Below are positions 50,501-58,619 of a DNA stretch of 64,000 nt, one piece after another. Made by a program: the position numbers and the translations under genes. The notes beneath the pieces were generated by a model. It was not told the DNA's origin. It was given only the letters and a program-made list of their open reading frames with translations, and did no database searches. Each line of letters begins with the position of its first letter. Positions within the stretch are counted from its first letter, which is position 1. The stretch is from Mimachlamys varia (Eukaryota; Mollusca; Bivalvia; Pectinida; Pectinidae): NCBI GenBank assembly GCA_947623455.1, contig OX392542.1, forward strand, positions 11,353,625-11,417,624, read 5' to 3'.

Positions 50501-53320
50501 TACTGAGATTGGTTTTTGTTTGTACACAAACAGGAATTGAAAACTTAATTTGCGAGCTTTCGAAAATTTCTGTTTCCTCGGTCAAGCAATAAGCCAATAA
50601 GGGGTGGAATGGGTAAACATCTTACCCGTAAACATCTTACCCGTCCCTCTGTCTACCTGTAGTACTAGAGTACATTTGGACGAAATATCGCGCTACGTTT
50701 TTGACAGCTGACTTCTCCAACTCGCCCTATTTCGGGGTAGTGAGCTGATTTCAGCGTTCAGAACACCGATACTCGGCTATTGTACTCATTGCTTGACGAA
50801 GGAAACAGACGTTTTCGAAAGCTCGCAAATTAAGTTTTCAATTCCTGTTTGTGTACAAACAAAAACCAATCTCAGTATATATCATTCATACCAAACTGAT
50901 GAATCTTATTCCTAATAATATTAATCAATGTATTAATAGCATCACCCTCAGTATCATACGTAGTAAAAACATACTTCCATGTGAGATGCTGATGGCGACA
51001 ACTCACACGTGTTAAATTGCCATCTTTTACAACCAGGTGATATTTCAACTTGTTTTCCCCTTTTACGTCAGTGTCCATACAACTTTGACAAGAAATACCA
51101 CGTAGACATTTTCTAAAAATAATGACATACTTTTACTCTTGCATCCGTTAGGCACGTGCGCCTTAAATGTCTTCACGCCACAACAAATACATCCTTCGTG
51201 CCCTTTAGCCTGGATATATTTTAGGAAAGGTGTTTAATTTGCAGTTGCCATTTTGTTGAGGGGCAGTACAAAATTAAGCCATTTCAAATGTTAATTTTTT
51301 TCTATAAAATCCAACAATGTATAGACATTGCTTATCAACAAATGAAATGCAATGAAATAAGACTTTGCATGGTTCAAAAACGTGTACCGACCTAGCAATG
51401 TACACTTGAAGGTGGCCTTATGGGCAAAGGAAAGTAGGCTGGTATTTTTGGGGAAGGATTCTGCACACGTTTGGTGTTCGTACAATGATAAGTATGCAAT
51501 GCCAATTAATATCTGTTATCTGAATGTAGGCATTTTCACGCTGAAAACATTCCGCTGAATTGTGAGTGTGCTAATTACAGGTACACTGTGCTGTATATTG
51601 CTTTCTACAGCAAGTATTATGAGTGTGCTAATTACAGGTACACTGTGCTGTATATTGCTTTCTACAGTAAGTATTGTGAGTGTGCTAATTACAGGTACAC
51701 TGTGCTGTATATTGCTTTATACAGTAAGTATTATGAGTGTGCTAATTACAGGTACACTGTGCTGTATATTGCTTTCTACAGCAAGTATTATGAGTGTGCT
51801 AATTACAGGTACACTGTACTGTATATTGCTTTCTACAGCAAGTATTGTGAGTGTGCTAATTACAGGTACACTGTGCTGTATATTGCTTTCTACAGTAAGT
51901 ATTGTGAGTGTGCTAATTACAGGTACACTGTGCTGTATATTGCTTTCTACAGTAAGTATTGTGAGTTGCTAATTACAGGTACACTGTACTGTATATTGTT
52001 TTCTACAGCAAGTATTGTGAGTGTGCTAATTACAGGTACACTGTGCTGTATATTGCTTTCTACAGTAAGTATTGTGAGTGTGCTAAATACAGGTACACTG
52101 TACTGTATATTGCTTTCTACAGTAAGTATTGTGAGTTGCTAATTACAGGTACACTGTGCTGTATATTGCTTTCTACAGCAAGTATTGTGAGTGTGCTAGT
52201 TACAGGTACACTGTGCTGTATATTGCTTTCTACAGTAAGTATTGTGAGTTGCTAATTACAGGTACACTGTACTGTATATTGTTTTCTACAGCAAGTATTG
52301 TGAGTGTGCTAGTTACAGGTACACTGTGCTGTATATTGCTTTCTACAGTAAGTATTGTGAGTGTGCTAAATACAGGTACACTGTACTGTATATTGCTTTC
52401 TACAGTAAGTATTGTGAGTTGCTAATTACAGGTACACTGTGCTGTATATTGCTTTCTACAGCAAGTATTGTGAGTGTGCTAGTTACAGGTACACTGTGCT
52501 GTATATTGCTTTCTACAGCAAGTATTGTGAGTGTGCTAATTACAGGTACACTGTACTGTATATTGTTTTCTACAGCAAGCATTGTGAGTACGCAAAATTA
52601 TCATTGTTTTTTCGGCTGAAATATTGTTATGCGCTTAAATTTGATTCTGCCAAAATAAGTACGTTTACAGAAAGTAGAACTGAAGTTTTATCATTAGTTG
52701 CCCATCAAGCAATAAAAAGTAATCACAGAATACTAAATGATGGTAAATAATTAAAATGTTATTCAATAAAACATTTCTTTCCACACTTACATGTATATCT
52801 ATGACTTGTTTAAGAAAATCTATTCTCGGACGGAACCGGAGTACCCAACTAAAGCCCAATGAAACAAACCTCTTACCTTCTGAGTTGAATCATATTTCTG
52901 TGGCCAAATCGTCATCCTTAAGTTTGAAATAAACTTATTTCTCTCTTTAAATCTAGCAATGGAATGGATCGATCTTCTTAGATGTTCCTCGCTTGGTTTT
53001 GGGCTTCTCCCATATACAAAGGCCTCGACTAGGCTTATAGTAATCCATGCGTTTGCAAATATATCTGTGTCCTTGACTGAAAGGATATTTCGTGGATCGG
53101 TCGAATTCGTCGGTTCTTTAAGGATAAGATTCCACTCACTCTCATACGCTCCTTTATATCTTGTAGGGATGAAAGGTGAATTGGATTCGATGGACTTCGG
53201 AACTTGCATTTCTTCAATTTTATGAAACAAGATGTTTACTGTGTACAATTGTGCTTGGTTCTTGTCGGAAGACAGCGTGTATGCAGAAACCAAATAAAGT
53301 AGGTACAAATATAGTAACAT
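35596..53320 (-). CDS. Secreted protein of unknown family, nine exons
   Basis: Minus-strand exons: 53320-52877, 49503-49376, 45601-45322, 42670-42512, 41743-41570, 40828-40712, 39191-39086, 37498-37383, 35904-35596. All junctions are GT/AG and in phase; 1833 nt give 610 residues plus stop. Residues 1-15 are a hydrophobic signal peptide. The rest is mostly helical-looking, with Trp/Tyr-rich segments such as YHPSEFQFYWSVARTLSVL (~361-379) and MEWAATWLNRYILGG (~479-493), several N-glycosylation sites, and a C-terminal exon with a CDDPLTC cluster and GTDDSIDGHIVWSSEAFTYA. I do not recognise the family. A helical toroid is only a guess from the spacing of helical segments. Least certain are the exon 3 donor (GTATCA) and the exon 7 donor (GTACGG), both chosen to keep phase. 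The introns carry much mobile DNA. Confidence 0.82.
36930..37225 (+). mobile_element. Hammerhead-bearing dispersed unit, copy 2
   Basis: Near full-length member of the family described at 14400. It runs from ACGGTACATAATATACACAT through TTATACAGAACTAGTTTAAT, CACCTGGCCCTTCTGCTTC and the ribozyme to ATACTGTATCTATTACTAAA and GGTACGTCAT. It sits in intron 8 of the secreted-protein gene, antisense to it. Confidence 0.75.
37100..37143 (+). ncRNA. Hammerhead ribozyme, stem II damaged
   Basis: Stem I GCATCA pairs fully with TGATGC. CTGAAGA, GAA and stem III ACAGCTGT are intact. The 3' side of stem II reads AGCC instead of GGAC, leaving GTCC poorly paired. Cleavage is probably weak or lost. Confidence 0.7.
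38340..38420. repeat. Fragment related to the 50496-50882 foldback element
   Basis: CGAAAACTCGCAAAATAAG and TTTTCAATTCCTG match the terminal arm of the foldback element with a few changes. It lies in intron 7 of the secreted-protein gene. Confidence 0.5.
39774..40160 (+). mobile_element. TA-flanked MITE, copy 3
   Basis: Starts AAGGCTCAATATACGTAACT and ends AGTTACGTATATTGTGCCTT, TA on each side, same orientation and internal landmarks as copy 1. It lies in intron 6 of the secreted-protein gene. Confidence 0.9.
40455..40580 (+). mobile_element. Hammerhead-bearing unit, strongly degraded copy
   Basis: CATCACTTACG, AAAGGACGAAACTGTACGAG, TTTTAGTTCATT, ACTGTATCTTATTTGATATT and GTAAAGGTGCTATTG align to the family across the ribozyme. 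The CTGAAGAGTCC strand is lost, so the fold is not retained. It also shares downstream sequence with the fragment at 1965. Confidence 0.55.
42955..43255 (-). mobile_element. Hammerhead-bearing dispersed unit, copy 3 (minus)
   Basis: Near full-length copy in reverse orientation. On the minus strand it reads ACGGTACATATTATACACAT, CACGATTTGAAATTATACAG, the ribozyme, then GCAGTTTAATT and ATACTGTATTTATTACAAAA. It lies in intron 3 of the secreted-protein gene in the gene's own sense. Confidence 0.75.
43036..43079 (-). ncRNA. Hammerhead ribozyme, cleavage-site pair mutated
   Basis: On the minus strand stem I GCATCA/TGGTGC, core CTGAAGA and GGACGAAA are kept. Stem II has one mismatch (GTCA opposite GGAC). 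The base before the cleavage site is C instead of T (CAGCTGCA), which breaks the conserved A15.1-U16.1 pair, so it is probably inactive. Confidence 0.7.
43484..45164 (+). mobile_element. Helitron-like element with internal tandem repeats
   Basis: The left end carries the palindrome GGCCCATGGGCC at ~43490. The right end is a 14-bp-arm hairpin (45132-45145 and 45149-45162, loop TTC, one wobble) followed by CTAA at 45161-45164, which fits the CTRR end of Helitrons. Between them lie about 4.3 copies of a 325-bp satellite (43577-44990) and a low-complexity CGACGGAC stretch. It has no coding capacity. Tandem repeats plus a terminal hairpin recall Helentron-type non-autonomous elements and bivalve Pearl elements; that class is inferred. 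It lies in intron 3 of the secreted-protein gene. Confidence 0.65.
43577..44990 (+). repeat. 325-bp tandem satellite, ~4.3 copies
   Basis: The landmark CATATCTGGGAG or a variant recurs at about 43579, 43905, 44231, 44555 and 44879. Within each unit lie GTATTTGATTC, TTTTTGGCCCCGCCC, CCCCTGGGGGTCAACTAGGG and AACTATAGTAAAGTTTACCC. Inner copies are very similar, which suggests recent amplification. Confidence 0.92.
45845..46040. repeat. 30-bp tandem repeat, ~6.5 copies
   Basis: The unit is CATGTAACGTCATTTTGACC followed by AACATTGCAA. Copies are almost identical, with one losing a single T (45975 area). The ORF across it is a by-product. It lies in intron 2 of the secreted-protein gene. Confidence 0.95.
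46716..46937 (+). repeat. Dispersed repeat family B, long copy
   Basis: Extends the family leftwards: TTGACAATGATGGCTCATTT, GATTTACATGGCGGGTGTCG, TCGATGAAGCAGACGACGCT, then CTTCCGGAACACCTGGTCTT and the usual tail. The left part is shared with 54327. Confidence 0.8.
47178..47547 (-). mobile_element. TA-flanked MITE, copy 4 (nested)
   Basis: Starts AAGGCCCAATATATACGTAA and ends ACGTATATTGGGCCTT, with TA on each side, in the same orientation as copy 2. It has a 2-bp TA expansion in its left end. It inserted into the transposon at 46946-48143. Confidence 0.9.
47614..47924 (-). pseudogene. Transposase N-terminal helix-turn-helix remnant
   Basis: From ATG at 47924 (minus), the frame reads MDENTFGRVC, then NNIIRLYAEGLSF, an in-frame TGA at 47826-47824, then EISKQKGVSKSACHKI. 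The pattern of a helix with LYAEGLSF-x-EIS followed by GVSKSACHKI matches the first helix-turn-helix of Tc1/Pax-type transposases. No DDE catalytic region follows before the stop at 47614. The stop and missing domain mark it as dead. Confidence 0.7.
48512..48611. repeat. Perfect 29-bp inverted repeat with nested palindrome
   Basis: The arms 48512-48540 and 48583-48611 are exact reverse complements; both include GTTATACCAACCTGGTAG or its complement. The 42-bp spacer contains a second near-perfect inverted pair, AATATTGACC and GGTTAATATT. It may be the core of a small foldback element or a structured RNA. It lies in intron 2 of the secreted-protein gene. Confidence 0.9.
49645..49700 (+). other. 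Possible hammerhead half-motif beside a family-B fragment
   Basis: A short family-B fragment (CCTTCCGGAACACC) is followed by CCTGATGAGTCCGTGG, identical to the 5' core and stem II strand of many hammerheads. The matching GGAC-GAAA strand is absent, so no complete ribozyme is present. Confidence 0.3.
50160..50490. repeat. A-rich degenerate repeat
   Basis: Short words AAGGTTTACTAAAA, AAATACAAGG and AAAATATAAGG recur every ~20-25 bases. Strong divergence; no function evident. Confidence 0.65.
50496..50882. mobile_element. Foldback MITE with ~96-bp inverted arms
   Basis: The left arm 50496-50592 starts ATATATACTGAGATTGGTTT and includes TGTACACAAACAGGAATTGA and GCGAGCTTTCGAAAA. The right arm 50787-50882 is its near-perfect complement. 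The ~195-bp centre has no coding capacity. It lies in intron 1 of the secreted-protein gene. A related fragment sits at 38340. Confidence 0.85.
51559..52590 (+). repeat. 57-bp minisatellite, about 18 copies
   Basis: The unit contains GTGAGTGTGCTAATTACAGG, TACACTGTGCTGTATATTGC and TTTCTACAGCAAGTATT. Some units are one base shorter (GTGAGTTGCT), which breaks the repeat-encoded reading frames. Because 57 is a multiple of three, several repetitive open frames arise; I regard them as by-products. Variants follow a higher-order pattern of alternating long and short units. It lies in intron 1 of the secreted-protein gene. Confidence 0.97.
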
Positions 53321-53765
53321 CGCTTCAGGAGTCTACCGAATGCCTTTGATCCTATGAGAGTTTGTTGGGTGTTACTTTTAACGTCTTTTACTCACAATTC
53401 TAGCTTAAAATAAAACTGAAACATCTACCAAAGTTGTTCTTGATGTTATGCTTCCCGAATATGTTAAACATCGTGGAATTTGTTTCGCCATTTATTCACA
53501 TTCATAGCCGTATTAAGACCCCATAGTTGTTGACTTATCAAATAAACAATAAATAACCCCTCTACCTAGATAAACCTGTTACACTTTTCAATCGTAAGGT
53601 ACGGTTTTGTAAGTCAGTCTCATTTCCATATTAATTGTTTAAGATAACAGTAATGGCCATTGGTCCCTATGCTTTTACATTTTTATTAGGGTCTGTAATA
53701 TAGGAACGTACTTCATTTAAAGTATATTTTTTAAAGTGACCAATAATGGCATTTTGTCTATGAAG
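53321..53765 (-). other. 5' flank of the secreted-protein gene
   Basis: Upstream of the first coding exon on the minus strand. No unambiguous TATA box, start site or 5' UTR intron could be identified. Confidence 0.35.
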
Positions 53766-53960
53766 CAGAATGGTGGTCGGGTGGTGCAGTGGATAGCGCA
53801 CTTGCCTTTCACCAAGGCGGCTGGGGTTAGATTTCCCGACTGGACGTGGAAAGGTATTGGGTCACCTGCCCGACCATATGGTTTTCTCCAGGTACTCCGG
53901 TATCCCATAATAAGACCCGTCGCCCGTTAACATCGGGGCCAACAAGAGTGATAAATATAA
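53766..53960 (+). mobile_element. tRNA-derived SINE with A and B boxes
   Basis: The tRNA-like head has an A-box-like TGGTGCAGTGGATAGCGC and a B-box-like GGGGTTAGATTTCCC at cloverleaf spacing. A body with CCAGGTACTCCGGTATCCC then leads to an AT-rich tail. The B box has substitutions, so it is an old copy and not a functional tRNA gene. Confidence 0.78.
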
Positions 53961-54007
53961 GTTGGATAACTTGTTTCATAATTGTTGTAAAATAGCTTAA
54001 GTTTATA

Positions 54008-54125
54008 TGAAGCAGAAGACGCTTACTCTGCATGTAATTGTTTCCTTTTTGTCATATTTTGCCCCTAGTATAATCGATTTCGAGTTCGGATTATAGTTTT
54101 GTTGACGCTTAGATATTCTCGATTG
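54008..54125 (+). repeat. Dispersed repeat family B, partial
   Basis: GAAGCAGAAGACGCTTACTC passes to TTTTGTCATATTTTGCCCCT, AATCGATTTCGAGTTCGGAT and TTTTGTTGACGCTTAGATAT. The CCGGAACACCTGG part is deleted. Confidence 0.75.
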
Positions 54126-54326
54126 TTTTTGTTTACATTGTACTTTATGTCATAATCTGTGAGAAGTGTGTGCTACTAGTCGGTATCATTTTCATCTAGT
54201 ATTTATCGATGTCATCTTCTTGGTGCATTTGACATGCAAGACTTTGGTTACATTTCGAACAGTAACGTCATGAATTGTAATAAAATGTGATACAACGTAT
54301 CTCCGACATATTTTGTTTACCTGTTG

Positions 54327-54560
54327 TGGTTGACAATGATACTCAGTTCTCGTTTTGAGTTTTTGTTGTTAACTTGAATGTGACAAAGATTTACATGGCG
54401 GGTGTCGTCGATGAGGCAGAAGACCAGAACACCTGGTCTTATTATCTTGTGCTTTAACGAGAGTCTTCATGTAAATCCTTCTTTTGTTCCTATTTTGCCT
54501 CTAGATTAATCGATTTTGGGTTCGGATAATGGCTTTGTTGACGCTTTGGTATTATCTGAT
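54327..54560 (+). repeat. Dispersed repeat family B, long copy
   Basis: Begins TTGACAATGATACTCAGTTC and includes GATTTACATGGCGGGTGTCG, CAGAACACCTGGTCTTATTA and GGCTTTGTTGACGCTTTGG. It is a second copy close to the one at 54008. Confidence 0.8.
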
Positions 54561-54924
54561 GTTTTTTTTAATAATATCATCCCTAAACTGTATCTTACAG
54601 GTCAAAATACCGAACGTAGGTTGTACGAATTGCATTTTAGAAGATTTACTAATTAAAAGCAAAATTACCATCTACAGTTTTCAATGTTGTCAACAAAGTT
54701 GTGTTACACCTAAATGACACTGAAACTTTAAGATAAAGGTATGGCGAATTGAGGCTACATAATGTGGTTGTCTTTCTTGATATCTATAGAGAGCGCCACG
54801 ATCGACCCGGTCCTAGCTGGTTTCCGGTGAGCTTTCTTCTCCTGACAACACGATAATATATATCTGTTTTCTCGCTAAATGCGGTGGACTTGACTGAATT
54901 TTGTTGATTTTTATTTCATAAATT

Positions 54925-55065
54925 AATTGTCCCTAGCATTACTGAAGAGTCCTAGGAGGATGAAACAGTTGTATGATGCAATTTAATTCATTGCTTGGAC
55001 ATACTGTATCTATTACCAAATTAAAAAGGTGCAGCATATGTTTGTGTTACTTCATATTTGTAACA
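54925..55065 (+). mobile_element. Hammerhead-bearing dispersed unit, copy 4 (left part missing)
   Basis: Begins just upstream of the ribozyme (AATTGTCCCTAG) and continues through GCAATTTAATTCATTGC, ATACTGTATCTATTACCAAA and AAAGGTGCAGCATATG. The ~100 bp that precede the ribozyme in other copies are absent. Confidence 0.72.
54936..54979 (+). ncRNA. Hammerhead ribozyme, core intact with wobble pairs
   Basis: Stem I GCATTA/TGATGC pairs with one wobble. Core CTGAAGA and GAA are intact. Stem II GTCC/GGAT has a closing wobble, and stem III ACAGTTGT is self-complementary with wobbles. The cleavage triplet GTA is retained. Possibly still active at a reduced rate. Confidence 0.75.
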
Positions 55066-56189
55066 ATGTCTTTGGACAAGTACGGGCAATTGACCAGCTT
55101 AAGTGTGAACTGAAGAAACGCAATGCCAAAGGCCGATACATCTATTGATTTAACTGAGCACACAGTTTCAGATACGCAAGAATAACTACACATTTGAAGT
55201 TTATATTGCAAAATATGATCAAATGCGACATTCTGTCAAAAACAATTAACTTTGCATTGGCGTTTGTTACCTGCACGTTGTATTTACTTTATTATACTTT
55301 GATATAATTAGATTACCATATTTCGACTTTTCTGCACTGCACTAGTTAAACAGTTACACATTGTACAACTGTCCTCTGTAACACTTTGCATACATCAAGG
55401 TGAAGTAGGACAGATTTGTCATTTGTTTCACACATTCCGTTAAAATCTGTTTTCTGGATTGGAAACGATTTATTCATTCTTTTTTAACAAATTACTTTTT
55501 TACATGGATTCATTCCTACTTTTCAGTGCGAGACCGTTAAAAAACGTTGCTTCTTGCAACCGTAAATATTTTCCTTTCTACTTTAGCTACACATCCGATC
55601 TATAGCTTTTGTTTCGTTTTACCGACACATGTCTATTTGATGCACATCGTGTTTAACTAGTCATGTCATCGTACAAAAGAACTATTTATTCCCACCGAAT
55701 AGTAATACATGTAGCACAGACAGTACATCTGTAACTAAAACTATAATTACTTTAATTTCACTTTTGAAATCGCCTCTATTTGGTTACAGCATGTGTTAGT
55801 GTGTGTTACGTCATCTGTTCCTTATGTTATTGGTAATGGTTTTTTGATCTGGAAAACATTTTCCCGGTAAAGATATCACCAATGTGACAAGCACTAGACA
55901 TTTCCGAAAGTTTACAGCAGCAAAGCTAAGGTTTGGTTTGGTTTCGTTGAAATTAGGACCTTCTACCAAAATAACTTTGATGTTTTGAGGCGGCAAACAA
56001 CCCCAAAAACACCGTGTACTTCGGACGTACATTTAGTTACACTTGTTGGTTCTGAATAGCTTTAACGTCAGGAGGCAGAGAACAAATCGAATCATTGCCT
56101 GAATGTTAGATTGATACATGTGTCATTAGATACGGAACAATGATATTTCTATCAAATACTCATTAAGTTAACAATACGAGTCTCTTCGT
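55066..56189. other. Intergenic, no feature seen
   Basis: AT-rich, no exon or recognised repeat. Confidence 0.4.
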
Positions 56190-56400
56190 CCTGTCAGTAT
56201 AAGGATTTAACAAAAATAATTACCGAAGTGTCAACAAAATCATAATCCGAGTCCGAAGTCTATTAAACATGGGGCAACATATGAACTAATGAAACAGTTA
56301 CACGAAGACCCTTGAAACAAGTGCAAGAGAATACGCCCAGGTGTTCCAAAATGGTGAGCGTCGTTTGCTTCATCGTCGACACCCGCAATGTTATTCTGTC
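56190..56400 (-). repeat. Dispersed repeat family B, minus orientation
   Basis: Read on the minus strand it gives GGTGTCGACGATGAAGCAAA, ACGCTCACCATTTTGGAACA, CCTGGGCGTATTCTCTTGCA and TTATGATTTTGTTGACACTT. Confidence 0.75.
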
Positions 56401-56465
56401 TGTTGGTGTCCTTCATTTTTCCGGAGAGTCTTTATGACTGTTTCTTTGCGGCTGTCCCGTCATAT

Positions 56466-57770
56466 CCACTGAATAGTTGTTCGTTATCTCACATCTAATT
56501 AATTGGTTAACCTACTGAGTGTCCGACGCATACATCAACATCGCCACATGTTGTCGTTGCCCTATATTTTGCTTTGTAATCTTTGTGACGTTAATCTGAT
56601 ACTGCCTCTCCACATTTTTATAGTTATGTAATAATAATAATATAAAGGTAGGATGCGTACTCTGTCACTCGTGTATGTTTTGTCTAATGTCTTTGAGGGG
56701 TTTTATTAAAGAAAGTTTAATAACCAAATGTCAAAGATATGCGGTACAAATTTTGTTATATTTTTATCCAATGCACATCTTATTTAAAAATTAGCATGGA
56801 AGTTCAGATATTTTAATCAAATATTTACTATTTTGTATTTGTAGTGTTTTTTCTTTACAAAGAGTACAATAAGTTCAAACATCTTAATTAGAATATCATG
56901 TTTTGAATTTGTATTCAGTGATAAGGAAAGTTCAGACAGTACATGTACTACCAGTAAGCATTGAATCATTTCAATCATGATTTCGCAAACATATCTTCTT
57001 CATAGCCAGAAAATATAATGCTGTTATTTACATTACTTCATCAACTGAATAGTTGTTCGTTATATCACATATAATTAATTTGTTTATGTACTGAGTACCC
57101 GACGCATACATCCACACCGCTATATGTTCTCATCGCCCTATGTTCGGCCCTGTATTGTTTTGTAACAGACATCCACATCGCCACATGTTCTCATCGCACT
57201 ATGTTTGGCCCTGTGTTGTTTGTGACGTTAATCTGATACTGCCTCTCCACATTGTACAGTTATGTAACTCATAATAATATAAAGGTATGATGTGTACTCT
57301 GTCACTCGTGTATGTTTCATCTAATGTCTTTGAGGGGATTCGTTGGGGAAAATTAGCAAGGTTTAATAACCAATTGTCAAAGATATGCGGCATCTTAATT
57401 AACAAAATTTGTTATATTTGTATTCAATACAGGTCTTATCTAAACATTAGTACGGAAGTTCAGATATTTTAATCAAATATTTGCTAATTTGTATTTGTAA
57501 TATAATTTGTTTACAAATAATAATACTAATTTGAAGTTCTAATATACACTTGTAACCGTCTAAAAGCGGTTCAAAAATTATTTCCAGGGTTCGAAGAGTA
57601 AAATAAGTTCTTAATTGGATTTTGTTTTTGAATTTGTATTCAGTAATAAGTACAGGTCAGACGGTACTACAAGTAAGCATTGAATCATTTTTATCAATAG
57701 TTAGCAAACAAACAAATCTTCTTCATTGCCATATAGTGAAAAATATCATGTTGTTATCTAAACAATGTTG
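56466..57770. repeat. ~575-bp tandem duplication
   Basis: ACTGAATAGTTGTTCGTTAT, CCGACGCATACATC, TTTGTGACGTTAATCTGATA, ACTGCCTCTCCACATT, TCTGTCACTCGTGTATGTTT and AAGCATTGAATCATTT occur in order in two copies, starting near 56466 and 57040. The second copy also has an internal ~60-bp duplication (about 57109-57222) around ATGTTCTCATCGC. Divergence is moderate, with many small indels. Confidence 0.85.
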
Positions 57771-58552
57771 TACGGACATCCCTTGACATTTTCTTGTTAA
57801 TATCAATTATAAGGAAATTAAACACTCTCTCTGCATGTGATATTAATAGAGTTTACACAACGAGTGGTTGATGGATATGGTATTGATTTCACTCGACTTT
57901 GTTAATTTTCAAAAGTTACAATGGACACAAGCTTTAGCTAGTATCTTTTGTAACTTTAGAAAATTAACTAAGGAGAGTAAAATAAATAACATATCTAACA
58001 ATCACGAGTCGTGTGACCTGTTTTTGCCACAAATTCAGCCGAAAAACAGCAGTATTTCATGGAATTGAATATAAATGTGGGCAAAAGGGGCGCTAACATA
58101 TCGGATCGTATTTTCCCTTCAAATGATAACGTCGTCAACTATCAGTAAGTGACGTCGTTTCGGTCAAAATTCAGCATGTCAGCCAATTAAAATACGTTAA
58201 GAGTGTGGTATAAACAGAAATGTTATTATTCTAGCTATGGTTATTTGATACTCTGAGTTGAAATACATCCACCTATTAAGGTAGAAACTTACTTCTATCA
58301 TAATTGGTGGATGTTATTCAACTGCCAAGGCATCAACTAATCTTTACAACCGTTGAAAGACAACTTGGACTAAAACGTAGACGTACTCTGATTTGCTGAC
58401 ACGGTAAACGGTACTGCCTTTCAATCACCTGGTTTAATGTTACCTGCTAATTATTCATTATTTAATGAGATACCGAAGAGTTTTAAATTTTTAGATGCTT
58501 TCTTTTATTATAAAGTTGGCTTTGAAAAATAAAGTTTTGTAAAACGAAATCT
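57771..58552. other. Intergenic, no feature seen
   Basis: No gene recognised before the Penelope-like element. Confidence 0.4.
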
Positions 58553-58619
58553 TTTTTATGTAAAGATTATTTTACACAACCAAAAGATGTTTTTTATGTG
58601 ACATTTCATGAGGAATTCA

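Noticed and set aside
51562..52619. Long repetitive open frames in several phases
   Set aside because: They arise because the 57-bp minisatellite unit is a multiple of three and lacks stops. One-base-short units break them. No start context or splice link.
53766..53840. Possible tRNA gene
   Set aside because: A and B boxes are present, but the arms do not form a clean cloverleaf and a SINE body follows.
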